A stretch of DNA of 34,973 nucleotides from an uncultured Alphaproteobacteria bacterium (GCA_903870105.1 CAIQBQ010000053.1:1-34973); one strand, 5' to 3'. Counted from the stretch's first letter, positions 1 to 8,669 are shown. Notes: generated from the letters alone by a model not told the origin. A program made the numbers and translations.

Positions 1-45
1 ACAAGGATTTTCAGTCCTTTGCTCTACCAACTGAGCTATTCAGGC
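1..45 (-). tRNA. tRNA-Phe (GAA), 3' part cut off by window edge
   Basis: Read on the minus strand, the sequence from 45 down to 1 gives a 7-nt acceptor 5' strand (GCCTGAA), a D-arm (GCTC AGTTGGTA GAGC) and an anticodon arm AAGGA-CTGAAAA-TCCTT. The anticodon is GAA, which decodes phenylalanine. The variable loop, T-arm and 3' acceptor strand lie outside the window. The D-arm and anticodon arm closely resemble bacterial tRNA-Phe. A promoter-like sequence lies just upstream (60-87). Confidence 0.93.
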
Positions 46-59
46 GTGTGAGGCGCGGC

Positions 60-87
60 AACGTAAAGACGGATCTTTTATTTGCAA
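60..87 (-). promoter_or_regulatory. Promoter of tRNA-Phe with GC-rich discriminator
   Basis: On the minus strand there is a -35 box TTGCAA (82-87), a 16-bp spacer, a -10 box TACGTT (60-65), and immediately after it a GC-rich discriminator GCCGCGCC. The tRNA 5' end is at 45, so a start about 7 bases after the -10 leaves only a short 5' leader. The arrangement matches the promoters proposed for rplM and rpmH in this window. Boxes were assigned by eye. Confidence 0.6.
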
Positions 88-109
88 GTTGGGTAGGGAT
101 CTAAAGTTT

Positions 110-180
110 TTCATTGCGAGCGCAGTGTGACAATTCATACCTTAACAAACTGGATTACTGGCATCGCACTCACAATGAAG
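110..180. repeat. Imperfect palindromic intergenic repeat (TCATTGCGAGC family), copy 1
   Basis: The left end TCATTGCGAGCGCAGTGTGA is mirrored by the right end, whose reverse complement begins CTTCATTGTGAGTGCGATG. The element is therefore an imperfect inverted repeat of about 70 bp. The left arm recurs at 31040-31067 with the same TCATTGCGAGC, three different bases, then GTGTGACAATTCAT. Such short palindromic elements are common in AT-rich alphaproteobacterial genomes. This one lies between tRNA-Phe and the XRE regulator gene. Confidence 0.7.
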
Positions 181-260
181 AAGTAGTAAGTAAGTACCTA
201 AATCCACAACCTGGACTTGCAAAAAATCACTCACAAGATGGCGCAAATTTATCTACCTAC

Positions 261-704
261 ATGTCAGAAAATTTTCTAAAACAAATACGCGAAGAAAAAA
301 AAATTAGCCAAAGTGATCTGGCGCATAAAATTGGCGTGAGCAAACAGCTACTTTCTGGTTTCGAAAAAGGGCGCAGTGGTGTTTCTAACGAGGTTTTAAA
401 GAAACTTTCAGAGGTGCTTGAAGTCAGTCCAGATGCGATTCTAACCGGTAAATCATCTAGGCCATTTGACGAGAAAGGTCGTCAACAATTGACCGAGGCA
501 ATGAGTTTGGCTTTTAGAGTTTACGGTGATCAATTTGACAAAGAGATCCTAATTAAAATTGCTACTGAGGTTTATGCCTTCACGGTTGATTTAGATTTGG
601 CCAAAACAGATTTGTCAAAAAATAAACTTAAAAATTCTCTCGAAGAAAAAATTTTATCTGGCCTCGCAGCCAAGTGTTTTTTGGATTCGAACAATAAATT
701 TTAA
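261..704 (+). CDS. XRE-family helix-turn-helix transcriptional regulator
   Basis: A 147-residue protein with an N-terminal HTH_3/XRE domain at about residues 5-63. The typical motif SQSDLAHKIGVSKQLLSGFE is followed by KLSEVLEVSPDAIL, as in Cro/CI-like repressors. The C-terminal ~80 residues are helical and unrecognised. I chose the ATG at 261 because the open frame continuing upstream to a TTG at 114 runs through the palindromic repeat and adds no conserved sequence. It is the first gene of a compact plus-strand cassette, with 3 bp to the next gene. A regulatory role for the downstream genes is plausible, but no operator was identified. Confidence 0.8.
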   Translation: MSENFLKQIREEKKISQSDLAHKIGVSKQLLSGFEKGRSGVSNEVLKKLSEVLEVSPDAILTGKSSRPFDEKGRQQLTEAMSLAFRVYGDQFDKEILIKIATEVYAFTVDLDLAKTDLSKNKLKNSLEEKILSGLAAKCFLDSNNKF

Positions 705-707
705 ACC

Positions 708-920
708 ATGCAGCAAGACGAAAAAAAATTGGCTAAGCAGGAATTGGAAAAAATTTACGATAATCGCTTCAAGTGGTTGCAAGTCGGAAAAATGTTGCGG
801 GGTAGATTCGCAGATTCTCTGCACAATAATCCTAAGCTAAACTGGGTGTTGAGGTTGGTGATTATTGCCAATATTGGAATTTGGTCGTCACTCGTTCTTT
901 TTATTCTAAAAATCTTATAG
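708..920 (+). CDS. Small single-pass membrane protein, unknown function
   Basis: A 70-residue protein with a charged N-terminal half rich in Lys/Glu and one C-terminal transmembrane segment at about residues 46-69 (LRLVIIANIGIWSSLVLFIL). No family is recognised. I accept it as real because it sits 3 bp after the XRE gene and 1 bp before the response-regulator gene, the spacing of a translationally coupled operon. The membrane segment and the regulatory neighbours could suggest a signalling accessory, but nothing in the sequence shows this. Confidence 0.6.
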   Translation: MQQDEKKLAKQELEKIYDNRFKWLQVGKMLRGRFADSLHNNPKLNWVLRLVIIANIGIWSSLVLFILKIL

Positions 921-921
921 C

Positions 922-1323
922 ATGACTTCAAAACGTTACGTTCTTTTGATCGAAGATGAAAAATTTCAGGCAACATTATTTTCTAAAATAATCGAGAACG
1001 AACTTTTAGATTTCGGTTATAAGGTTATTACTCTCGATAATGGTCGCGATGCATTAAAATTTTTTTCTGGAGAAAAAGTTTTAAAAATTGAGCAAAGTGA
1101 AATCGGCTTGGTGCTGCTTGATTTGGCGATTCACGACATTTCTGGCTTACAAATTCTTGCCAAGATCGAAGCAAAAATTCCGGTTGCAGTGCTAAGTGCA
1201 AATGAAGATACAAAAGTAAAAGAAGAAGCCATTCGCCTGGGCGCATCTGAATATTTTGTGAAAGGAAAAAGCATCGAAGAGCTAAACAGATTGCGAGAGT
1301 TTGTTGTTAAGGTAATGGAGTAG
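922..1323 (+). CDS. Single-domain response regulator (receiver domain only)
   Basis: A 133-residue CheY-like receiver without an output domain. The acidic pocket is at E11/D12 (LLIEDE), the probable phospho-acceptor Asp at about residue 67 (LVLLDLAIHDISG), the conserved Ser at about 92 (VLSAN) and the conserved Lys at about 114 (YFVKGK). It must act through protein contacts, for example with a histidine kinase or a phosphorelay partner, neither of which is in the window. Its last codons carry the GGAG that probably serves as ribosome binding site of the next gene, so the two are likely coupled. Confidence 0.87.
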   Translation: MTSKRYVLLIEDEKFQATLFSKIIENELLDFGYKVITLDNGRDALKFFSGEKVLKIEQSEIGLVLLDLAIHDISGLQILAKIEAKIPVAVLSANEDTKVKEEAIRLGASEYFVKGKSIEELNRLREFVVKVME

Positions 1324-1325
1324 CT

Positions 1326-2126
1326 CTGCGAAAATTTTTTATTTTCTTATTTTTTTTAATTAGCTCCAAAACCTCTTTAGCCGCGCTGCCTTTTGTTACG
1401 GACGATGCTGCAATAGTTGATTTAAACCAAATGTCGCTTGAGGCCTATTCTGAATATTGGCACGTACCGCAAAAACAAAATCAAGAATTAGGAAATTTAG
1501 CTGGTGGATATTTAGGCAGTTCTTATGGCGTTACAAAAAATCTTGAACTCACTCTCGGCGGCCTTGTTGGCTATAATTTTCATAACAGCAATGTCGCCTT
1601 TTCGAACCCGATTTTTCAGGCCAAGACAATGGTTTTTAAATCAAGAAACTTAGCGATCCCAAGCATTGCACTTGAGGCTGGTTACGTCGACAAACATGGT
1701 CGAGATCAATATTTTGATTCGGCGACAAACACCTATGCACTTGGTGTCGCGACTAGTAAATTTTTGGATGGAGATCTGGTTGTTCACGTAAATTCCGGTG
1801 TGAAATCTTCTCATAATATTGACCAAAAATCGAACTTTACACGACTGCATCTTGGCGTTGCATTCGACGTAGCACTTACTTCGGACCAGGTCAGATTTAT
1901 TGCCGAGAGTTACAACGGAACGCCAAACTCGCCTCGCGATTCACCGGGATTTTTTCGTTCCTACCAAGTTGGCTTTAGATTCATTAAATCTCCCAATTTG
2001 TCTTTTCATATTCTCACGGGCAGTCAGCCAACTTTCGCTGGTTACGATACAAATAATGAAATGTTCTACCGACGCACACAGTGGCTTCAGATTGGGATGA
2101 GGAAGATTATTGATGATTTGTTTTAG
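1326..2126 (+). CDS. Exported outer-membrane beta-barrel-like protein, probable CTG start
   Basis: From an ATG at 1431 the protein would be 231 residues, but the same frame stays open upstream to a TAA at 1308 and encodes a clear signal peptide: LRKFFIFLFFLISS, then a cleavage-like SLAA before LPFVTDD. No ATG, GTG or TTG occurs in that stretch. A CTG at 1326 sits 5 nt after GGAG and 2 nt after the response-regulator stop, so I take CTG as the start (266 residues). The mature part has alternating hydrophobic strands ending in aromatic residues. The LPFVTDDA start recalls putative outer-membrane proteins of the phenol-degradation MetA-like type. The family assignment is tentative; export is well supported. 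Confidence 0.65.
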   Translation: MRKFFIFLFFLISSKTSLAALPFVTDDAAIVDLNQMSLEAYSEYWHVPQKQNQELGNLAGGYLGSSYGVTKNLELTLGGLVGYNFHNSNVAFSNPIFQAKTMVFKSRNLAIPSIALEAGYVDKHGRDQYFDSATNTYALGVATSKFLDGDLVVHVNSGVKSSHNIDQKSNFTRLHLGVAFDVALTSDQVRFIAESYNGTPNSPRDSPGFFRSYQVGFRFIKSPNLSFHILTGSQPTFAGYDTNNEMFYRRTQWLQIGMRKIIDDLF

Positions 2127-2171
2127 CGACCTCTTTGAGCTTTTTAACTCGCACAGTTGCGAGGCATGGAG

Positions 2172-5100
2172 TTAAATCGATTTTTCTAAAAACCCAATCC
2201 ACATTTTCGACAATTTTTCCGACAAGGAATTCTGCTCACAGCGATTACTAAGATGCGCGAAATCGATTTTGTCCATTGCCTGATCTTGTTGTCCGCATGA
2301 GTAAAAATATTCCCACTCTCCCGCATCATTCTTTCTTTTTTGCAAACATTGCGAGCACACGCCTTTTAACATGCATTGCATTGGTGAGTTCAGGCTTGTG
2401 ATTGCCACTGGCGCGGCAGCCAGGGCAGAATTTTCGTGACGCAACTTGGCGAGTTCATGCATCATTGTATCGCTGCCAATGGTGAAAATTCGATCAATTT
2501 TTGTCGGAGATTTTTCGAAATAATCTTTTACTGAATTAATCACCGAGCCTTGAAATCGATTGGCTGCAGCTGGTTCGTCGCTGACTGAAATTATTAATTC
2601 AGCACAGGATTTTTTCATTTTGTCTTCACGAATTACAAAAGAATTTTTGCGATATCCGGCAAAAAAGATTACCCGACAACCATTGGCACTAAAGGTTTCA
2701 GCGAGTGCGGTTAATGGCTGATTTCCGCGTCCTCCACCAACAAAAACTACAGTTTCATTCTTTGCGATTTCTGTTGGCTTGCCACTTGGGCCCATAAAAA
2801 TACAGGGATCGCCAGCTTTAAAATTTTTAATCAAATGCGCAGATCCGCCAGTGTCTACAATGATGCCGCTAATGATTCCTTCCTCGCGATCAACTGACAA
2901 AGCAGTTACCGGAATTCCTTCCATTGCCATTAATTGATTGGCAATTTTTGGCGCAAGCGCGTGGTAATTTTGTAGTCGAAAAATGTGACCAATCTCAGTC
3001 TGATTAGCCAAAAGCTTAGCCTTAACAAATATCTCAAACACGTTATCCGATAGCATCTCAACTTTCTCAATCCTAACCAAAAAATCCTCTTTGTAGTCAC
3101 GTTGAGCCTGTCGAAAAGTAACAAGTTTTAAAACCCGAGTAATTTCTGCGTGCCCAATCTTTGCGCTCGCCATTGCCTTCACTACATTTCCTTCAAAATT
3201 TGGATGTGAATCACCAAAAAAACTGACGGCTTTTTTTGTTTCGTCATCAATTTTTGTAATGACGCTAAACTCTTTTGGACGCGCACTGTGTGTGATTGGG
3301 TAATGTTTGTGATTCTCATCAATTTCAGCAAAATATTTTCCATCAATTTCAAAATCCAAGCCATCTTCAAGCGCTGGCGAAAGATTCGGATTTGTGCCGG
3401 CGGCAATTAAAATTGTTTTACACTCAAATGATTTTCCATTCGCACATTTGAGATTTTTTACGTGACCAAATTTGTCGAGCTCCGCTTCAAGTGGAGTAAT
3501 ATTTTCAATGAATTCAATTCCCTCCTCAAAAGCTTTCACAAGTTCGGGGTGGTTGAGCCTGTAAGCAGGAGAGTCTTGAATTTTTTTGCGGTAAAGAATT
3601 TTAACGGGCGGAAAATTTTTCTGATTTAAAAATTCTTCAGCGATTTCTTTTTCTTCTTCATTGAGCAGTGGCCAGATTTTTTCTTTGCCGATTTTATAAA
3701 ATTTGTCGGAAAACTTTTTGATTTGTGTAAAGTAATAAGCTTGTGCTTCGCAGGCGGTGTCAGTTGCTGTAAGGCCTCCACCGATTACAACAATAGGCAT
3801 TCTGATTTGTAAATTGGTGAATAGCTCCTCTTTGAACGCGCCAGAAAGTTGCAGCGACATTAAAAAATCTGAAGCAGATTTAATGCCTTTGGCAAAGTTA
3901 TTTTTGAGATTAATAATATTAGGGCGACCCGCGCCAATACAGAGTGCAATGTGATCAAAGCCGTAAGTTTCAAAAGCAATTTTGTCGGTTATTGAAGAGC
4001 CAAAACGAATGCCACCAAACATGCGAAAATTTTTTCGACGCTCAAGAAGTAGGCGAATAATTTTTAAATAATTTTTATCCCAACGCACCGTTATTCCGTA
4101 TTCGGCAACGCCGCCAAAGCCTTGAATTAAACGATTCCCAAGCGATTCATAAATTTCGTCGAGATATTTTATTGGTTTAAATTTTGTGCGATTTCCATCG
4201 GCGTCGATCCCGGAAATTTCTGGATTTAGCGGCTCAATTTTTAATCCGTCGATCGCAACAATTTCGTGACCGTCATTTAGTAAATAATGCGCAAGCGTGT
4301 ATCCTGCTGGCCCTAGACCGCAAATTAAAACTTTTTTGCCAGAATTTTTTTCCGGTAATTTTTTTTCTCCGAGCGGATTCCAGCGCGTGAGTAGCGAATA
4401 AATTTCGAAGCCGTAAGGCAAGGCAAGAACATCTTTTAAGGTGCGAGTTTCAATTTGCGGGATCTCTACCGGTTCTTGTTTTTGGTAAATGCAGGACTTC
4501 ATGCAATCGTTACAAATGCGATGTCCAGTGCCTGCAATCATTGGGTTGTCAATTATTGCAACGGCTAGAGCGGCAAGTGAAAAACCTTCCGACTTCAACA
4601 AATTCATTTCCGAAATTTTTTGGTCGAGCGGACAGCCGTGAAGTTCAACCCCGAGTGAATCGATTTTTATTTTGTCAGATTCTTTTTCATGAATTCCGGT
4701 GCGGCAGGAATCTTTTTTCTGTTTATGACAGAAAATGCAGTAATGCGCTTCAGCTAGAATGCGATTGAGTTCAAAGCCATTGTCAGTTAAATCAAATCCT
4801 TTTCGATTTGTTTTTTCTTGGCAGGAAGGAATCAGATTTTGTGGATCAGTTTTCTGTGGAAGAATAAAAAGCGCGCCGCGTCGGTGAAGTTTTTGACCCT
4901 CTTTCGAGTAAAGAGCAAAGCGCGCATAATGGGTAAGAATTTCTAAATTTTCTTCTGATAAAATTTTTGTCGCGAGTTGTTTTTCGAGGTCGTTGATATC
5001 TTGGTAGAAAATTTTTAGATCTTGAAGAAGCCTTGATCCATCTAGCTCTTTTGGTGCATCTTGGAATTTTTTCGAAACAAATCTTTGCACAAATTCACGT

Positions 5101-5384
5101 CGGGCTACGGAAACTTTTTGTAAATCCTCGTGCTCTTTTTTAAGAAGATCGTTTTCTTTTTTTACGCCAAAAAGATCGACAAGAAAATCTTCGAGAAGTC
5201 GGGCTTTTTGGATTAAATCATTTTCGCCACTTAAGAATTCTGAAAATTTTTGATCCAATTTTACCAAGCCTTCACGCTCGTAAAGATCTTCGAAAGTCAG
5301 GCCAAATTTGGGATTTAAAAAATTCGAATAATTCATTTTTGAAAAAAAGATGTTCTGTAGATCAATGGGATCGCGGCTCTGCAA
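2172..5384 (-). CDS. Large fused FAD/Fe-S oxidoreductase (GltD/NfnB-like plus PyrK/NfnA-like)
   Basis: A protein of up to 1,070 residues. The N-terminal ~200 residues are unassigned and partly helical. A cysteine-rich region follows at about 215-300 (HYCIFCHKQKKDSC, HGCPLD, CNDCMKSC), resembling the Fe-S region of GltD-type subunits. Next come two Rossmann motifs (GLGPAGYTLAHYLL near 355, VVIGGGLTATDT near 530) of an FAD/NAD(P) oxidoreductase. The last ~300 residues resemble a ferredoxin-NADP reductase/PyrK module: an NAD-binding VGGGRGNQPL near 880 and a C-x5-C-x2-C-x16-C cluster near 1001-1026. This domain pairing recalls NfnB plus NfnA in one chain, but substrate and partner are not shown. 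The longest start is a TTG at 5384; the ATG at 5336 (1,054 residues) is also possible. Neither has a strong ribosome binding site. It follows hemB by about 33 bp. Confidence 0.82.
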   Translation of the reverse strand: MQSRDPIDLQNIFFSKMNYSNFLNPKFGLTFEDLYEREGLVKLDQKFSEFLSGENDLIQKARLLEDFLVDLFGVKKENDLLKKEHEDLQKVSVARREFVQRFVSKKFQDAPKELDGSRLLQDLKIFYQDINDLEKQLATKILSEENLEILTHYARFALYSKEGQKLHRRGALFILPQKTDPQNLIPSCQEKTNRKGFDLTDNGFELNRILAEAHYCIFCHKQKKDSCRTGIHEKESDKIKIDSLGVELHGCPLDQKISEMNLLKSEGFSLAALAVAIIDNPMIAGTGHRICNDCMKSCIYQKQEPVEIPQIETRTLKDVLALPYGFEIYSLLTRWNPLGEKKLPEKNSGKKVLICGLGPAGYTLAHYLLNDGHEIVAIDGLKIEPLNPEISGIDADGNRTKFKPIKYLDEIYESLGNRLIQGFGGVAEYGITVRWDKNYLKIIRLLLERRKNFRMFGGIRFGSSITDKIAFETYGFDHIALCIGAGRPNIINLKNNFAKGIKSASDFLMSLQLSGAFKEELFTNLQIRMPIVVIGGGLTATDTACEAQAYYFTQIKKFSDKFYKIGKEKIWPLLNEEEKEIAEEFLNQKNFPPVKILYRKKIQDSPAYRLNHPELVKAFEEGIEFIENITPLEAELDKFGHVKNLKCANGKSFECKTILIAAGTNPNLSPALEDGLDFEIDGKYFAEIDENHKHYPITHSARPKEFSVITKIDDETKKAVSFFGDSHPNFEGNVVKAMASAKIGHAEITRVLKLVTFRQAQRDYKEDFLVRIEKVEMLSDNVFEIFVKAKLLANQTEIGHIFRLQNYHALAPKIANQLMAMEGIPVTALSVDREEGIISGIIVDTGGSAHLIKNFKAGDPCIFMGPSGKPTEIAKNETVVFVGGGRGNQPLTALAETFSANGCRVIFFAGYRKNSFVIREDKMKKSCAELIISVSDEPAAANRFQGSVINSVKDYFEKSPTKIDRIFTIGSDTMMHELAKLRHENSALAAAPVAITSLNSPMQCMLKGVCSQCLQKRKNDAGEWEYFYSCGQQDQAMDKIDFAHLSNRCEQNSLSEKLSKMWIGFLEKSI

Positions 5385-5417
5385 AAAACAAAAACTTTTT
5401 CACAAGACGGTTTTTTA

Positions 5418-6416
5418 TTATTTTCTTTTTGCTGCCTCAATCGCGCCGTAAGAAATAATTGCCGAAGCACCAGCTCTTTTAAATGACATTAAACTCTCGA
5501 AAAAAACTTGATCAAAGTCAAAAGCGCCTTGAGCTGCGGCCGCTTTTAACATCGCGTATTCTCCGCTGACTTGGTAAGAAATGATTGGAAGAGGAAAATT
5601 TTCGGCAGCCTGAGAGACTATGTCTAAGTAAGGCATTCCGGGTTTTACGATTATTAAATCTGCGCCCTCATCAATGTCTAAAGCGATTTCGCGCATTGCT
5701 TCGGCCGAGTTGCGAAAATCCATTTGGTAAGTTTTTTTATCTTTTTCTCCTGAGGATTTTTTTAGATTTGAAGCCGATCCAACTGCGTCACGAAAAGGCC
5801 CGTAAAAAGCCGAAGCGTATTTGACAGCGTAGGACATTAGTAGCGTATTGGTGAAATTTCCTTCGTCCAAAACATCGCGGATTGCGCCGATTCTGCCATC
5901 CATCATGTCGGAGGGAGCTATTACGTCGCAACCCGCTGCAGCTTGTACCAAAGCCTGTTCGCAAAGAATTTCGATTGTCGCATCATTTTCGATTCCGCCT
6001 TTTTTATTTATGATTCCGTCGTGGCCATGAGAGGTGTAGGGATCGAGTGCAACGTCAGAGATTACGCCGATTTCTGGCACGGCATTTTTAATCGCGGCAA
6101 TCGTGCGACAGATTAAATTTTTTGAATTTGTTGCTTCAGTTCCGGTTGGATTTTTGAGCTTTTGATCAGTTATGGGAAAAATCATCAAAGCGGGAATGCC
6201 AAGCTTGTGCGCCTCTTTGGCTTTTTTCACAATCAAATCAATCGAGAGGCGAAAAACTCCTGGCAAAGTGGAAATTTTTTCTTCCTTATTTTTGCCTTCG
6301 ATTACGAAAAGTGGTAAAATTAAATCACTTGGCGTGAAAGTGTTTTCCGCAGTTAATTCGCGGATCCATGGGGCTTGACGATTTCGTCTCAAACGAGTTC
6401 TTGGAAAAAAAGACAT
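5418..6416 (-). CDS. hemB: Delta-aminolevulinic acid dehydratase (porphobilinogen synthase)
   Basis: A full-length 332-residue HemB, which condenses two 5-aminolevulinate molecules to porphobilinogen in heme synthesis. The Schiff-base lysines are visible in MSYAVKYASAFYGPFR (about K199) and IIVKPGMPYLD (about K258). The metal site reads DVALDPYTSHGHDG, with Asp where zinc enzymes carry Cys, so it should be the Mg-dependent alphaproteobacterial type. It is transcribed divergently from trpC (34 bp between) and upstream of the fused flavoprotein, with which it may share a transcript. Confidence 0.97.
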   Translation of the reverse strand: MSFFPRTRLRRNRQAPWIRELTAENTFTPSDLILPLFVIEGKNKEEKISTLPGVFRLSIDLIVKKAKEAHKLGIPALMIFPITDQKLKNPTGTEATNSKNLICRTIAAIKNAVPEIGVISDVALDPYTSHGHDGIINKKGGIENDATIEILCEQALVQAAAGCDVIAPSDMMDGRIGAIRDVLDEGNFTNTLLMSYAVKYASAFYGPFRDAVGSASNLKKSSGEKDKKTYQMDFRNSAEAMREIALDIDEGADLIIVKPGMPYLDIVSQAAENFPLPIISYQVSGEYAMLKAAAAQGAFDFDQVFFESLMSFKRAGASAIISYGAIEAAKRK

Positions 6417-6450
6417 TGCTGTAAATTTGTAATTAAAAATTCCTCAAAAC

Positions 6451-7263
6451 ATGAAAAACATTCTTGAAGAGATTTACCAGTACAAGCTCGTCGAAGTTAG
6501 AAATCGCAAGAAAAATCTGTCGGTTCAAGAAATTTGCGCGCGGATAAAATGTGGCGAAAATAAATCGGAACATTCCGCTGTGAATTTTTTTGCGGCGCTA
6601 AAAAACAAAGATGAGCGTGGTGAAATTGGACTGATTTGCGAGATCAAAAAAGCCTCGCCCTCTTACGGAATAATTCGCGAAGGTTTTAATCACCTTGAAA
6701 TCGCTAAAGCTTACATAGAGGCGGGCGCAACATGTCTTTCAATTTTAACAGATGAGAAATATTTTCAGGGCAAAGATCAATATTTGGAGGAGGTGCGAGC
6801 ACTAACGAATCTACCGATTTTGCGAAAGGATTTTATTGTCGACACTTACCAAATTTACGAAGCAAAAATGCTTGGCGCAGATTGCATTTTATTAATCGTA
6901 GCAATGCTTGAAGACGCAAAATTAATTGAGCTTGAGCAATGTGCGTTAGATGCCGGCCTGTCTGTGTTGATCGAGGTTCACAATGAAGTGGAATTGCAAC
7001 GTGCGTCGAAGTTAAAAAGTAAATTGCTGGGCATTAATAATCGCGATCTGAAGACGCTGAAAGTTGATTTGCAGACTTCATTATTGCTCTCAGATCTGGT
7101 TCCAAATGATTACGTTTTAATTTCAGAAAGCGGAATAAAAGACGCGCTGGATATTGATTTGTTGCAGCAAGCGGGAATCAATTGTTTTTTAATCGGCGAG
7201 CATTTTATGCGGCAGAAAGACATTGCCAAAGCGGTAAAAGAAATTGCTATTTTGCCTCAATGA
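6451..7263 (+). CDS. trpC: Indole-3-glycerol-phosphate synthase
   Basis: A 270-residue single-function TrpC, catalysing ring closure of carboxyphenylaminodeoxyribulose phosphate in tryptophan synthesis. Signature segments are in order: EIKKASPSYG (about 64-73, catalytic Lys), LRKDF (about 124-128), LIEVHNE, LGINNRDLKT, LISESGI and FLIGEHFM at the phosphate-binding end. The length is normal. Other trp genes are not adjacent; trpF is about 13 kb away on the other strand, so the pathway is dispersed. Confidence 0.96.
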   Translation: MKNILEEIYQYKLVEVRNRKKNLSVQEICARIKCGENKSEHSAVNFFAALKNKDERGEIGLICEIKKASPSYGIIREGFNHLEIAKAYIEAGATCLSILTDEKYFQGKDQYLEEVRALTNLPILRKDFIVDTYQIYEAKMLGADCILLIVAMLEDAKLIELEQCALDAGLSVLIEVHNEVELQRASKLKSKLLGINNRDLKTLKVDLQTSLLLSDLVPNDYVLISESGIKDALDIDLLQQAGINCFLIGEHFMRQKDIAKAVKEIAILPQ

Positions 7264-7345
7264 ATAAATATTTTTTTAACACCGCTTACAGCAGTTATCT
7301 AATAGAATTCCAATCCTCCCAACTTAAGTAAATCAAGGCTTTCCC

Positions 7346-8668
7346 ATGGAAGTAGCAATTAAAAATACCTACGACAAAAAACTAAAAAAAGATTATCAAA
7401 TCACCATTCCTCACGCGATGATTAATGGCCGAATCAATGATTACGTTGCCAAGGTTGGCAAAACTTTTTCTTTGAAAGGTTTTCGTAAAGGCCAAGTGCC
7501 GCACGACATAATTAGAGAAAAATACGGTAAATCAATAATGGCTGACGAGGCCGATAAAATTATTTCCGACACGTTAAAAAAGTTGGTTGAAGAAAATAAA
7601 ATCAAACTCGCTTTGCCGCCAAAAATCGACATTAAATTTTTTGAGATCGACAAAGATATTGAGTTCGTGGCTACTCTTGAGCTTTATCCAGAACTTCCAG
7701 AAGTTGAGTTGAGCAAAATTAAAGTCACTAAAAGAGAGGCGGAAATTGCCACTTCTGACATTGACGAAGCACTCAACAAAATGCTGAAACTCTATCGCAA
7801 GTGGGACAAGCAAGATGTTGGCTATAAAGCTAAATTAGGCGATTCAGTAAATATTGATTACGTCGGAAAAATGGACAAAAAAGAATTCGAAGGCGGCGCT
7901 GCAAAAGGCCAACAGCTCGAGCTTGGAACCAATAGCTTCATTGATGATTTCGAAAAACAGTTAGTTGGCAAAAAAGCTGGCGAAGAAGCTCGCGTGAAAG
8001 TGAAATTTCCGAAAGAATATCATAAAGAAGAATTCTCAGGAAGAGCGGCGGAATTTGATGTGAAGATCAATGAAGTTCTCACTGCACAAATGCCAGAAGT
8101 TACTGACGAATTCGTCAAAACTAATTTCGGAATGGAAAATAAAGAAAAGTTGGTCGAGGCGGTAAAGGGTCAGCTTGCGAACAGCTACGAAGAGATGTCG
8201 CGCACATTCTTCAAAAAAGAGTTTTTTGATTTCTTGAATAAAAAACACGATTTTGATTTGCCGACTGGTTTGGTTGAAGAACAATTAACTCAACTCTGGA
8301 CCGAAGAAGAACAGGCTAAATACAAAACCGAAAAAGAGGCGGAAAAAGCCAAAGAAAAGAAGCGCGAACTTGCCGAACGCATGATTCGCTGCGGCATGAT
8401 TTTGTCTGAGCTTGCGCAAAAAAATAAAATCGAAGTCAGTAATGACGACGTGAATAAAGAGTTCGGTAAAATTCTTACTCGCTTTCCTAACCAGGAAAAG
8501 GCAGTGATCGAATATTATCAAAAAAACCAAGGAGCGGTGCAGCAATTGCGCGGCTCTATTCTTGAAGAAAAGGCGATTGATTTCGTTTTGACTCAGCCTT
8601 CAATCGAGAAGAAAAAAATCGCTTTAAAAGAGTTCGATAAACTCTGGGCAAAATCTAACGAGGAATAA
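7346..8668 (+). CDS. tig: Trigger factor, ribosome-associated chaperone / peptidyl-prolyl isomerase
   Basis: A 440-residue protein with the three-domain trigger-factor layout. The N-terminal ribosome-binding domain has the signature SLKGFRKGQVP near residues 42-52. A central FKBP-type domain spans about 155-245 (GDSVNIDYVGKMD, FEKQLVGKKAGEE). The long, Lys/Glu-rich helical C-terminal chaperone domain follows. It binds near the ribosomal exit tunnel and shields nascent chains. In many alphaproteobacteria clpP and clpX follow tig; here psd follows after 1 bp. Confidence 0.96.
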   Translation: MEVAIKNTYDKKLKKDYQITIPHAMINGRINDYVAKVGKTFSLKGFRKGQVPHDIIREKYGKSIMADEADKIISDTLKKLVEENKIKLALPPKIDIKFFEIDKDIEFVATLELYPELPEVELSKIKVTKREAEIATSDIDEALNKMLKLYRKWDKQDVGYKAKLGDSVNIDYVGKMDKKEFEGGAAKGQQLELGTNSFIDDFEKQLVGKKAGEEARVKVKFPKEYHKEEFSGRAAEFDVKINEVLTAQMPEVTDEFVKTNFGMENKEKLVEAVKGQLANSYEEMSRTFFKKEFFDFLNKKHDFDLPTGLVEEQLTQLWTEEEQAKYKTEKEAEKAKEKKRELAERMIRCGMILSELAQKNKIEVSNDDVNKEFGKILTRFPNQEKAVIEYYQKNQGAVQQLRGSILEEKAIDFVLTQPSIEKKKIALKEFDKLWAKSNEE

Positions 8669-8669
8669 A

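Noticed and set aside
114-260. N-terminal extension of the XRE regulator from a TTG at 114
   Set aside because: It is encoded by the palindromic repeat and spacer, has no conserved sequence, and the ATG at 261 begins exactly at a typical HTH-protein start.
2127-2171. Bidirectional terminator between the outer-membrane protein and the flavoprotein
   Set aside because: CTCGC-ACAGTT-GCGAG is only 5 bp and neither side is followed by a T-run.
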